DNA of 14,948 nt from Dehalococcoidales bacterium (GCA_028717305.1 JAQUOC010000023.1:1-14948), one strand, 5' to 3'. Positions 6,645 to 13,827 are shown, counted from the stretch's first letter. The notes: a model not told the origin generated them from the letters alone. Numbers and translations are program-made.

Positions 6645-8243
6645 TTACCCCGAGAGAGCTCTGTTCAACTCAAGCTCCAGGCGGCCCTTTTCAATGCCGG
6701 AGTCGATTATCGCCCAGGGCAATCTCTGGCCGGTATGCCATGTCTGGTGAGCATAGAAATCAACATCCGGCCGGCACCTTGCCACCGCCCTGCGCCAGCC
6801 GGATAACGATACCTCTTCCAGAGCGGCCAGCACCCCGGCTACATCGGCACCGCCACGGGCGAAGACCGCCTGGACCTCGCTCCATGCCGGGCTTTCGCTA
6901 TTGACCTTAATACCCCTTGGCTGCAGGCTGTTCTTGAGCCGAGACAGCCGATGATTCAAGACAGCCAGTGGAGCCATCGGCAACCACTGCAGGGGCGTGC
7001 TTGCCTTGGGCACAAAAGGAGCAGCCTTTACAATAACACGAGCGCCGCTTTGCTTGCGGTCAAGAATTCCTTTACCTCTGATGACGAGTCTTATAATCTC
7101 TTCAATATCCTCGTCGGTCTCCGAGGGCAGACCAATCATAAAGTAGAGCTTGAGCTGTTTTACCCCCGTCCCGGCAACCATATCTATCGCTTTCAGAATA
7201 TCGTCTTCGGAAATTCCTTTTTTGATCAACTGGCGCAGGCGCATAGAACCGGCCTCAGGAGCAAAGGCTATCGTCTGTGCTTCCCCACCGGCCAGTTCTC
7301 TCAACAGTACGCGGGAGAGAGGCTTCATTCGCAGCGAGCTCACTGACAATCCGGCCCCCATTTGTCGCAATCTGACCGCTATCTCTTCTATTTGCGGATG
7401 GTCGGCCACAGCCGGTCCAACCAGCCCCAAACGTCTCCTGTATTTAAGTCCTTCCTCCGCCTGGGCTATCACGCTGTCCATAGAGCGAAACCGTACGGGG
7501 CTAAAGGTACTGCTGACCATACAAAAACGACACCCCCAGTTGCAACCCCGCTCTACCTCAATCAAGTATAAATCACCCAGTTCGGTATCTCCTGTAACTA
7601 TGGTAGAAGCGACCGGGAGACTATCCAGATCGTTTGCCCACTGGCGGACCACCGGCTTTACCGGCTGGCACTGCGGTACATAGACGCCCGGTAACGAGGA
7701 TAACGCCCTAAGCAGCTCACTCCGCTCGCCACCGATACCGTCAGCCAGAACCGGCAGCAAGGTGGGCACAATCGGCTCCCCCTCGCCGATACATAACAGA
7801 TCAAAGAACGGCGATAGGGGCAGCGGGTTAGCCGTGACGCAGGGCCCTCCAGCAATAACCAGGGGGTGTCTTCCATCGCGGTCGCCAGCATAGAGCGGTA
7901 TCCCGCTCGCCTTAAGAATCTCCACCACATTGATATAATCGACCTCATAGCTGATGGAAAAAGCAAGCACGGCGAAATCGGTCAGCGGCCGCTGCGATTC
8001 CAGACTCAGGGGAGACGACCGGCGGGCCTGATGCTCTCTTTCCCAAAAGACCCTCTCACAGACGAATCCACTGTAGCTATTGAGGAGACGATAGAGGGCA
8101 TGCAGCCCCAGGCATGACATGGCAACATAGTAGGAGTTGGGATAGACGAGAGCGATAGGAACCCTGCCACCCCAATCCCTGATAACGGCACCCTCTTCCC
8201 GGGCAAGCCGGCTTCTTGCCTTTTTGATCTCATCCCAACTCAT
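6645..8243 (-). CDS. Radical SAM protein of the TIGR03960-like family
   Basis: A 532-residue radical SAM enzyme. The 4Fe-4S/SAM motif is VERGCNWGCRFC, C-x3-C-x2-C at C234, C238 and C241. The N-terminal ~200 residues carry family-like segments: IALVYPNSYYVAMSCLGLHALY, CERVFW, SLESQRPLTDF, FSISYEVDYINVVEIL and VIAGGPCVTANPLPL. The C-terminus has DVDFYAHQ, then LPWAIIDSGIEKGRLE, which matches the end of TIGR03960 proteins as I remember them. The reaction is unknown. No cobalamin-binding DxHxxG motif is visible. The start at 8243 (MSWDEIKK) is preferred because it places the conserved region near the N-terminus. An upstream ATG at 8339 would add 32 non-conserved, basic residues and overlap the DUF3467 gene. 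No good ribosome site sits right before 8243, so the start is uncertain. It is the last gene of the nrdR-nrdJ run. Confidence 0.82.
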   Translation of the reverse strand: MSWDEIKKARSRLAREEGAVIRDWGGRVPIALVYPNSYYVAMSCLGLHALYRLLNSYSGFVCERVFWEREHQARRSSPLSLESQRPLTDFAVLAFSISYEVDYINVVEILKASGIPLYAGDRDGRHPLVIAGGPCVTANPLPLSPFFDLLCIGEGEPIVPTLLPVLADGIGGERSELLRALSSLPGVYVPQCQPVKPVVRQWANDLDSLPVASTIVTGDTELGDLYLIEVERGCNWGCRFCMVSSTFSPVRFRSMDSVIAQAEEGLKYRRRLGLVGPAVADHPQIEEIAVRLRQMGAGLSVSSLRMKPLSRVLLRELAGGEAQTIAFAPEAGSMRLRQLIKKGISEDDILKAIDMVAGTGVKQLKLYFMIGLPSETDEDIEEIIRLVIRGKGILDRKQSGARVIVKAAPFVPKASTPLQWLPMAPLAVLNHRLSRLKNSLQPRGIKVNSESPAWSEVQAVFARGGADVAGVLAALEEVSLSGWRRAVARCRPDVDFYAHQTWHTGQRLPWAIIDSGIEKGRLELELNRALSG

Positions 8244-8313
8244 AAAGCTACTTACCAGGTTTGATTCCTTCCAGCAGCTACTAAGTAAACGGGGCTTTCT
8301 CTTTACTGCTCCC

Positions 8314-8616
8314 CTACTCCGCCGAAGGGTGGAAACCAATCTGCGGCTTGTTGGGCTCGACGGCTTCGGTCAGCTTGCCGAACTTAGCCTCGTATTTGTT
8401 CAGGTTATCTTTAAGAGCGGAGACCATCCTTTTCATATGGCCGGGACTGATGACCACCCGCGCCGTCACCGAACCGGCCGGAGGGGTCACCATCATAAAA
8501 TCCAGAATGAATTCCTCTCTGGTGTGGGTAACGAACATGTTGTTGGCATACACCCCACCCCGCAGGGCCTCCGGAAAGGCAATCTTAATCTGCTGCTTGT
8601 TAGCCTTTTCATCCAT
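8314..8616 (-). CDS. DUF3467 domain-containing protein
   Basis: A 100-residue protein resembling DUF3467, a small bacterial family of unknown function. Recognisable parts are PEALRGGVYANNMFVTHTRE (residues ~15-34), FILDFMMVTPPAG (~36-48) and VTARVVISPGHMKRMVSALKDNL (~50-72), the usual core of beta strands followed by a helix. No signal peptide, membrane segment or cysteines are seen. The ATG at 8616 has a strong ribosome site, AAGGAG, 7 nt upstream. It begins 34 nt after the nrdJ stop in the same direction with no promoter or terminator between them, so it is very likely co-transcribed with nrdR-nrdJ. The function cannot be told from the sequence. Confidence 0.85.
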   Translation of the reverse strand: MDEKANKQQIKIAFPEALRGGVYANNMFVTHTREEFILDFMMVTPPAGSVTARVVISPGHMKRMVSALKDNLNKYEAKFGKLTEAVEPNKPQIGFHPSAE

Positions 8617-8650
8617 ACCGCATCTCCTTATGGTGATAGGACTTCATATT

Positions 8651-11236
8651 TTAACACTTGGTATAGCCGCAGCTCGGGCAGACGAAGCAGCCCTCCTGAT
8701 AGACGAGCAGGTTGCCGCAGTCCGGGCACTGCCCGGCCAGGTTCTTGACCAATCCGTAGTCTTCCAACCTGGGCTTACCATCGTAGCCGGTGGTATGCTT
8801 CTCCAGCACGCTGGCAATGGCATCGGCACAGGAAAGAATAGATTTGCCCTGCTCCCAGGCAATGGACGGACAGCGAATGCCACGCAGCTGCCTTACTATC
8901 GAGGCTACATCGACACCGGAGCGCAGGGCCAGGGAAATGAGCCGACAGATGGCCTCAAGCTGCGCTGAGGCACAGCCTCCGGTCTTACCAAGGCTGGAGA
9001 AGACCTCACAGATACCTTCGTCATCAGAGTTAACCGTGACATAGAGGTTGCCACAGCCTGTGGTCACCTTCTCAGTGACTCCTGAGGTCGTCTTGGTCCG
9101 CTTTCTGGGTACCAGTACCGTACTTTCGACCTTCTTCGTCTTGCCCGTGGTCAATACCTGCCCCTCCCGGCTGCCGTCACGGTAGATGGTTATCCCCTTC
9201 AGCCCTTCCTCATAGGCCATTTTATAGACACTGGCGATATCATCAACAGGAGCTTCTTTGGGAAAATTGACCGTTTTGGATACCGCATTGTGAGTGAACC
9301 TTTGAAAAGCAGCCTGCATCTTAACGTGCCATCCGGCCTTTATGTCGTGAGCGGTAACAAAGGTCTTCTTGATATCATCAGGGACACCCTCAATACCACG
9401 GAGGCTGACCCCATCGGCCAGTTTGCGCATAAGCTCCTCGGAATAGAAGCCCCCCTTCTTGGCCACCTCCTCAAAGTACGGGTTCACTTCGATAAACTGC
9501 TCACCATCCAGAATGTTACGCTTGTAGCTCAGGGCAAAAAGAGGCTCGATACCGCTCGAGCACCCGGCGATAATACTCAGTGTACCGGTGGGGGCGATGG
9601 TAGTACAGGAAGCGTTTCTTAACCTGGGCCCGGAGGGGACATCATAAATACTACCGGCAAAGGCGGGGAAGACCCCCCGCTCCACGGCCAGCTCTTCCGA
9701 GGCCTTTGCCGACTGCTCGGTGACAAACTGCATGATATCAGAGGCAACCTTCAACGCCTCTTCCGAATCATAGGGGATATCGAGCTTAATCAACATATCG
9801 GCAAAGCCCATTACTCCAAGACCGATCTTCCTCGTCTTTTTGGTCATTTCCTCTATTGCGGGCAGGGGGAACTTGTTGACCTCAATGACATTGTCCAGAA
9901 AGCGTACTGCCGTCCTGATTACCTCCTTCAGGTGGGGATAATCAATCCGGTAGGACCCGTCCTGGAGAATTACCATCCGGGACAGGTTAATCGAGCCCAG
10001 ATTACATGATTCGTAAGGGAGCAGGGGCTGTTCGCCACAGGGGTTGGTGCTCTCAATCCTGCCCAGCTGCGGGGTAGGGTTGTCATCATTAATACGGTCA
10101 ATGAAGACAACGCCCGGGTCTCCTGTCTTCCAGGCCATACTAACCAGCTTGTCGAACACTTCTTTGGCATTGAGCTTACCGGATACCTCTCTGGTATGCG
10201 GATTGACCAGGTTATAGTCGGTGCCGGCCTTGACCGCCTCCATGAATTCACCGGTCACCGCTACCGAGATATTAAAGTTGGTCAGCGAGGCAAGGTCTTC
10301 TTTAGCCGTAATGAACCTCATAATATCGGGGTGGTCAATACTGAGAATACCCATATTCGCCCCGCGGCGCATTCCACCCTGTTTGATAACATCCGTAGCG
10401 ACATCAAAGGCACGGATAAAGGAGACCGGGCCGCTAGCGACGCCCCCAGTAGAACCCACCCTATCATCCTCCGGCCTGAGTCTGGAAAAGGAAAAACCAG
10501 TCCCGCCGCCACTCTTATGAATCAGGGCGGTATTTTTCACGGCATCAAAGATGGACTCCATCGAGTCCTCGACGGGGAGGACGAAGCACGCCGAGAGCTG
10601 GCCCAGCTCCCGCCCGGCATTCATCAGGGTAGGGGAATTAGGCAGGAACTGGAGGCTGGACATCAATCGGTAGAACTCTTCCTCTACTACCTTGACATCA
10701 GCCTCAGGATTATAGACAAGCTCAGCCGAAGCAATCGCACCGGCTACCCGGTGAAACATATTCTCCGGGGTCTCAACAACCCGGCCCTTGGCATCTTTCT
10801 TCAAGTACCTTTTCTCCAGAACACGGAGGGCATTCTCGGTAAGACTGACCCCGCTCAACGACTTGATCTCCGGCTTAACCGTATCAGCTTTCATTTCGGG
10901 CGTGACCTCCTCCTTGGACATTGACTCTTTCCCTTTATCTTCCAGTTCCTTACTGGCCAGGATTTCCTCCACCACGGCCCGAATTTCAGGACCGCTGGGC
11001 AGGCGCGGCAGCCTACGCTGAGAGCGGAGCACCAGGTCTTCCATGCCGGGCAGCGGCTGCTCCGCAGCGGAGACGGGCCTCGACTGCTCCAGACGCCCGA
11101 TTACCTGCGCGGTGAGCTGCTCGACCAATTTCCGGTCAGCAATTCCCATCGACTCAGCGGCAGCGAAGACAACCCGGGCCACCCGGGTACGGTCCAGCCA
11201 GTGCGTGCTCTTCTCCGTTCCATTGTTAGTATTCAT
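8651..11236 (-). CDS. nrdJ: Adenosylcobalamin-dependent (class II) ribonucleotide reductase
   Basis: Reduces ribonucleotides to deoxyribonucleotides using a thiyl radical formed from adenosylcobalamin, without oxygen or a second subunit. The protein has 861 residues. The catalytic core shows C217 (LSACFVLP), N398-P-C400-G-E402 (thiyl cysteine C400, with N398 and E402) and C411 eleven residues later, the same pattern as Thermotoga NrdJ; C217 and C411 would be the redox pair. Also visible are HKSGGGTGFSFSRLRP (240-255), GGMRRGANMG and APTGTLSIIAGCSSGIEP. Residues ~725-795 are a TSCPD-type domain. The tail has a CPDC (837-840), CPSC (853-856) and C861 cluster: a zinc ribbon or the shuttle that re-reduces the active site. 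Residues ~15-70 resemble only the helical part of an ATP-cone. The ATG overlaps the nrdR stop (ATGA), so the two genes are probably coupled and under NrdR control. Confidence 0.96.
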   Translation of the reverse strand: MNTNNGTEKSTHWLDRTRVARVVFAAAESMGIADRKLVEQLTAQVIGRLEQSRPVSAAEQPLPGMEDLVLRSQRRLPRLPSGPEIRAVVEEILASKELEDKGKESMSKEEVTPEMKADTVKPEIKSLSGVSLTENALRVLEKRYLKKDAKGRVVETPENMFHRVAGAIASAELVYNPEADVKVVEEEFYRLMSSLQFLPNSPTLMNAGRELGQLSACFVLPVEDSMESIFDAVKNTALIHKSGGGTGFSFSRLRPEDDRVGSTGGVASGPVSFIRAFDVATDVIKQGGMRRGANMGILSIDHPDIMRFITAKEDLASLTNFNISVAVTGEFMEAVKAGTDYNLVNPHTREVSGKLNAKEVFDKLVSMAWKTGDPGVVFIDRINDDNPTPQLGRIESTNPCGEQPLLPYESCNLGSINLSRMVILQDGSYRIDYPHLKEVIRTAVRFLDNVIEVNKFPLPAIEEMTKKTRKIGLGVMGFADMLIKLDIPYDSEEALKVASDIMQFVTEQSAKASEELAVERGVFPAFAGSIYDVPSGPRLRNASCTTIAPTGTLSIIAGCSSGIEPLFALSYKRNILDGEQFIEVNPYFEEVAKKGGFYSEELMRKLADGVSLRGIEGVPDDIKKTFVTAHDIKAGWHVKMQAAFQRFTHNAVSKTVNFPKEAPVDDIASVYKMAYEEGLKGITIYRDGSREGQVLTTGKTKKVESTVLVPRKRTKTTSGVTEKVTTGCGNLYVTVNSDDEGICEVFSSLGKTGGCASAQLEAICRLISLALRSGVDVASIVRQLRGIRCPSIAWEQGKSILSCADAIASVLEKHTTGYDGKPRLEDYGLVKNLAGQCPDCGNLLVYQEGCFVCPSCGYTKC

Positions 11237-11775
11237 TTGCGACGCCTCCGATGACCTCCAGCCAGCGCCAGTGAAGACTCAACCGGAAGCAAAGGCAGTT
11301 GGCTCACCGGCCGGGATTTTTTCGCTACCTCATCGCCGATCAGAGTGTCCAATTCCTGCTTCAAGGCAGTAATATCGGCGAACTCCCGATAGACGCTGGC
11401 AAAGCGAATGTAGGCGATATGGTCCAGCCCCCTCAGGCCCTTCATCACCATATCGCCGATAACAGCACCTGGTATCTCTGATTTGCCCAGCCGGTAAAGC
11501 TCGGCTTCGATATCATCAACAAGCTTGTCGATAGCTCCGGTAGGCAGCGGCCGCTTTTCGCAGGCCTTACGGATTCCGGACATAAGCTTCTCCCGACTGA
11601 ATTCCTCGCGGCGTTTGTCCTTCTTAATCACAAACAGACTGGCCGCCTGCAATCGCTCGTAGGTGGTAAAACGAGCGCTACAACCGGAACACTGGCGCCG
11701 GCGGCGGACACCATCATCAACGTCACGGGAATCGATAACCCTGGTCTCCAGATTGCCGCAATAAGGACAATTCAT
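11233..11775 (-). CDS. nrdR: Transcriptional repressor NrdR
   Basis: NrdR represses ribonucleotide reductase genes according to the ATP/dATP state sensed by its ATP-cone. The 180-residue protein has the family-standard zinc ribbon MNCPYCG...QCSGCSARF (C3, C6, C29, C32) with the RRRRQC basic stretch, then an ATP-cone from about 47 to 137 (VIKKDKRREEF, GLRGLDHIAYIRFASVYREF). The C-terminus runs ~30 residues past the usual ~150-residue length and ends in a basic tail (GGHRRRRK). The start at 11775 is chosen because the family begins MxCPxCG and GGAG lies 7 nt upstream. ATGs or near-starts further up would translate through the operator. The gene overlaps nrdJ by 4 nt. Two NrdR boxes in its own promoter imply autoregulation together with nrdJ. 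Confidence 0.96.
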   Translation of the reverse strand: MNCPYCGNLETRVIDSRDVDDGVRRRRQCSGCSARFTTYERLQAASLFVIKKDKRREEFSREKLMSGIRKACEKRPLPTGAIDKLVDDIEAELYRLGKSEIPGAVIGDMVMKGLRGLDHIAYIRFASVYREFADITALKQELDTLIGDEVAKKSRPVSQLPLLPVESSLALAGGHRRRRK

Positions 11776-11784
11776 GAGCATGCT

Positions 11785-11800
11785 CCACACTATATAGTGC
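11785..11800 (-). promoter_or_regulatory. NrdR box, promoter-distal
   Basis: Read on the plus strand this is CCACACTATATAGTGC, containing the perfect 12-bp palindrome CACTATATAGTG. It matches the known NrdR box (ACAC-WATATATW-GTGT) at about 13 of 16 positions. It lies at or just downstream of the expected transcript start of nrdR-nrdJ. Confidence 0.8.
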
Positions 11801-11809
11801 AAGACATAT

Positions 11810-11838
11810 ACATTACCACAATATATAGTGTTTGTCAA
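11810..11838 (-). promoter_or_regulatory. Promoter of the nrdR-nrdJ operon
   Basis: On the minus strand, consensus TTGACA (11838-11833) is followed 17 nt later by TAATGT (11815-11810). The -10 is weak, but a TG one base upstream of it (TGG-TAATGT) makes it an extended -10. The expected start near 11803 leaves a leader of about 28 nt. One NrdR box fills the spacer. Confidence 0.6.
11816..11831 (-). promoter_or_regulatory. NrdR box, promoter-proximal, between -35 and -10
   Basis: CCACAATATATAGTGT on the plus strand matches ACAC-WATATATW-GTGT at 15 of 16 positions and agrees with the other box at 14 of 16. The two boxes start 31 bp apart (15 bp between them), about three helical turns, which is the spacing known for paired NrdR boxes. 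Binding here would cover the promoter spacer. Confidence 0.88.
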
Positions 11839-12089
11839 CCACTATTTGTCCGGAAATCAGGGGGGAATCTGGTTAAGGCGATGGGTGCCAAACAGCCCGG
11901 GAAATTACAACATTAAGAGAGACTTCAGGCCAAAGATTACTGCCAGCCTGATACAGAAAGACCTTAAGCTGATTATGGCTGAACAGCCTCCAGACTTCCA
12001 TGACAGCCAAACACACCCGAATTACCCTACCCGATAGTGAGGGGGATAGCACCCGAACTGAAATGCGAAAGACCAGGCCGGTACTGTGC
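11839..12089. other. Unassigned 250-bp gap between nrdR promoter and secreted-protein gene
   Basis: Both flanking genes point the same way (minus). I see no recognisable gene, tRNA, riboswitch or terminator here. Short open frames exist on both strands but none has a family resemblance or a convincing ribosome site. A small GGCTG-AA-CAGCC inverted repeat lies at 11977-11988. It may hold the 3' untranslated end of the upstream gene. Confidence 0.4.
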
Positions 12090-13358
12090 CTATCTCATCG
12101 AGATATAGTCGCCGAGCGAGCCGAGGTCACTCCTTCTACGCCACCACCTTATCCCCAGTGGGATGGAGATAGCGGCAGCGATAGCGATGATAACGGCAAT
12201 GGTAGGCCACCGGTTCTGCCCGGTTGGTGGAGACGAAAACGCAGTGACAGCGGATGAAGCTCCCTCATTGACGGTAAAGGAACCGGTCAGGCCGTTGACC
12301 TCTACTTCGTAGGTGCCTGCCGCACTCTGAGAGGTAGTAAAGGTTACCATTTGAAAGGCCTTACCGGCAAGACTGACTTCCCTTGTTTCTGCCACTATAC
12401 CGTTTATCTTGAGGGTTACGGTATCACTGCCTTCTGTCTCACCGGGGTTTGTCAGCAAAGCGCTGATAGTCACTGCCGCACCGGGCCTGACCTCAGGCGG
12501 TGTAACGCTCAGCGAGCTTGAGGTAAAAGCAACCGGCGTCACCGGGGAAACGGGTAGCGAAGGAGCTGCCGGATTATCCGGGGACAAATCGGCCAAGGCA
12601 AGCACGGTAAAGCAAGAGAAGTGCTCAATATAGGCACTAATGGTATCGTTAGCGACGTCAATCTCAAAATCCAGATCCGGCAAACCGTCGCCGAAGTTGT
12701 CGCAACGAGTGATTATCAGTTCTTCCTCCGTTATCCCCCGAGGGATGTCGTCAGCATCATATCGCCAGGTCAGCATTACCGGCCGATCAAAGGTAGTCCC
12801 CGAGGGTTCCAGTTGATAGGGCAACCCGATAAGATCATAACCTTCGGGTGGATCAGGTGCGTTCTTGATAACAGCAAACTCCACCTCGGTCAGCGGGTTG
12901 CCCTCACCATCCAGAGCGGTAACTCCGTAAGGAATAGTAACACTGAGCATCCCGTCCCGAGAAATGTACTCAACGGAATCAGGGGCAAAGTAAGCGATGA
13001 TACTCCAATTCCGTATTACATCCTCAACGGAGAACATGTGATCGAAGATGATTTTTTCCGGCAATGATTGCTCAACGGCAACGTAGTTAACAAAGCGGTA
13101 GCCGTCTTCCGGAATCGCCTCTATCTTGACGGTGGTACGACTCCCGACTGAAAAATAAGCGGGGTATTCAGGTGGAGCATCCCCGTTTATCTCAACAGTG
13201 CCGCCGCCGCTCGGGCTGATATCCACCTTGATCGTCAACGACGAACAGCTAGGCCCTCAGCCATAAGCCGGCTTGGCGATAAACACCGCCGCTGCCAGCG
13301 GTACCACTAGTGCCGCCGCCAGACAGGGCAACGCTATTCCCAACAACCCCTTTTTCAC
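12090..13358 (-). CDS. Secreted, membrane-anchored beta-sandwich protein, interrupted by one in-frame TGA
   Basis: Reading from GTG 13358 there are 422 codons including an internal TGA (13259-13257). The start is well supported by AAGGAG 9 nt upstream (13373-13368). Codons 1-33 encode a typical signal peptide: KK at the N-terminus, then a long L/A/V-rich core ending KPAYG. After the TGA come GPSCSS and the mature part. This has a Divergent InlB B-repeat-like domain (ISPSGGGTVEI...GYRFVNY...IIAYFAP), a ZU5-like beta domain (GMLSVTIPYGVTALDGEG...TISAYIEHFSCFTVLAL), a P/A/S-rich linker and a CARDB-like Ig domain (VTPPEVRPGAAVTISALLTN...AGTYEVEVNGLTGSFTV). It ends in a membrane helix (IAVIIAIAAAISIPLGI) and a WWRRR tail. 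A type I surface protein is expected; the ligand is unknown. A shorter frame from TTG 13238 lacks any ribosome site and the signal peptide. The gene is either a pseudogene, a sequencing error or recoded. It follows the Rrf2 gene by 49 nt. Confidence 0.72.
13229..13247 (-). other. Hairpin downstream of the in-frame TGA (SECIS-like position, unproven)
   Basis: In the minus-strand RNA, TGTTCGTC and GACGATCA pair at 7 of 8 positions (one U-U mismatch) around a 3-nt GUU loop. The loop begins 17 nt after the TGA, with G as its first base. Those values fall in the broad range described for bacterial SECIS elements, but such a short hairpin can easily arise by chance. Confidence 0.2.
13257..13259 (-). 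other. In-frame TGA between signal peptide and mature domain
   Basis: The codon order on the minus strand is TAT GGC TGA GGG CCT AGC TGT; both sides are in the same frame as the GTG at 13358 and the stop at 12090. UGA ends nrdR and the Rrf2 gene in this window, so it is normally a stop here. TGG (Trp) is one base away. Confidence 0.85.
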
Positions 13359-13407
13359 CCTTCTCAACTCCTTACAGGGTACAGCTTACACCTTTTGCTT
13401 GTGATCC

Positions 13408-13827
13408 TCAACCCCCACTCCGTCCCTGCCGCTCGACCAGATCCTCCAGAGTAATATCAGAGAGTACGCCGTCTACCGCTTCTTTCACCTCGGTCCACAC
13501 CCGGCGGGTCACGCAGGAACCGGCACGCGAGCAGAGCATCGCATTATCAACACACTCTACCGGCGCCATCGACCCCTCCATTACCTGCACAATATCAATA
13601 AATCTTATCTCCCGCGGCGGCCTGGCCAGTATGAACCCGCCTCGGGGTCCGCGCACACTCCTGACCAGACCGGCTGCCTTGAGCCGGGTAAAGAGCTGCT
13701 CCAGATACAGGCATGATATCTGCTGCCGCGCCGAGATGTCCTTGATTAGAGTCGGACCGTCCCCCGATTGGACCGCCAGATCAATCATGGCACGCACCGC
13801 ATAACGTCCCTTGGTCGAGAGTTTCAC
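13408..13827 (-). CDS. Rrf2 family transcriptional regulator, IscR-like
   Basis: A 139-residue winged-helix regulator of the Rrf2 family, whose members sense Fe-S cluster or redox state. It begins with the canonical KLSTKGRYAVRAMIDLA. The wing region is GLVRSVRGPRGGFILARP (~53-70). It carries three cysteines, C92-x6-C99-x5-C105, in the place of the IscR [2Fe-2S] ligands (C92/C98/C104 in E. coli), followed by TRRVW. The GTG at 13827 is chosen because the family starts at this point; an in-frame ATG at 13920 would read through the promoter. The ribosome site is weak (GGTAGAG). It is divergent from selA and 49 nt upstream of the secreted-protein gene, probably co-transcribed with the latter. It could control either neighbour, itself, or distant Fe-S or cysteine genes (IscR, CymR or NsrR type); targets cannot be told here. 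Confidence 0.88.
   Translation of the reverse strand: MKLSTKGRYAVRAMIDLAVQSGDGPTLIKDISARQQISCLYLEQLFTRLKAAGLVRSVRGPRGGFILARPPREIRFIDIVQVMEGSMAPVECVDNAMLCSRAGSCVTRRVWTEVKEAVDGVLSDITLEDLVERQGRSGG

Noticed and set aside
8244..8339. Longer N-terminus for the radical SAM protein (ATG at 8339)
   Set aside because: It would add 32 basic, unconserved residues and overlap the DUF3467 gene; the family-like sequence begins after 8243.
8224..8748. 174-codon plus-strand open frame over the DUF3467/radical SAM boundary
   Set aside because: It overlaps three well-supported minus-strand genes and shows no recognisable domain.
10196..10924. 242-codon plus-strand open frame opposite nrdJ
   Set aside because: Shadow of nrdJ, whose catalytic motifs in this stretch leave no doubt about the coding strand.
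11776..11838. Longer NrdR from a start at 11838
   Set aside because: It would translate through both NrdR boxes and the promoter; NrdR begins at the zinc ribbon MNCPYCG with a ribosome site just upstream.
11776..11880. Cobalamin riboswitch ahead of the B12-dependent reductase
   Set aside because: The leader is only about 28 nt and no B12-box-like sequence is seen; control by NrdR boxes explains the region.
12091..12105. TATCTC-ATC-GAGATA hairpin at the stop of the secreted-protein gene as a terminator
   Set aside because: The 6-bp AT-rich stem overlaps the stop codon and is not followed by a T-run on the minus strand.
13236..13238. TTG at 13238 as the true start of the secreted protein
   Set aside because: There is no Shine-Dalgarno sequence before it, and using it would discard an in-frame signal peptide that has an excellent start 120 nt upstream.
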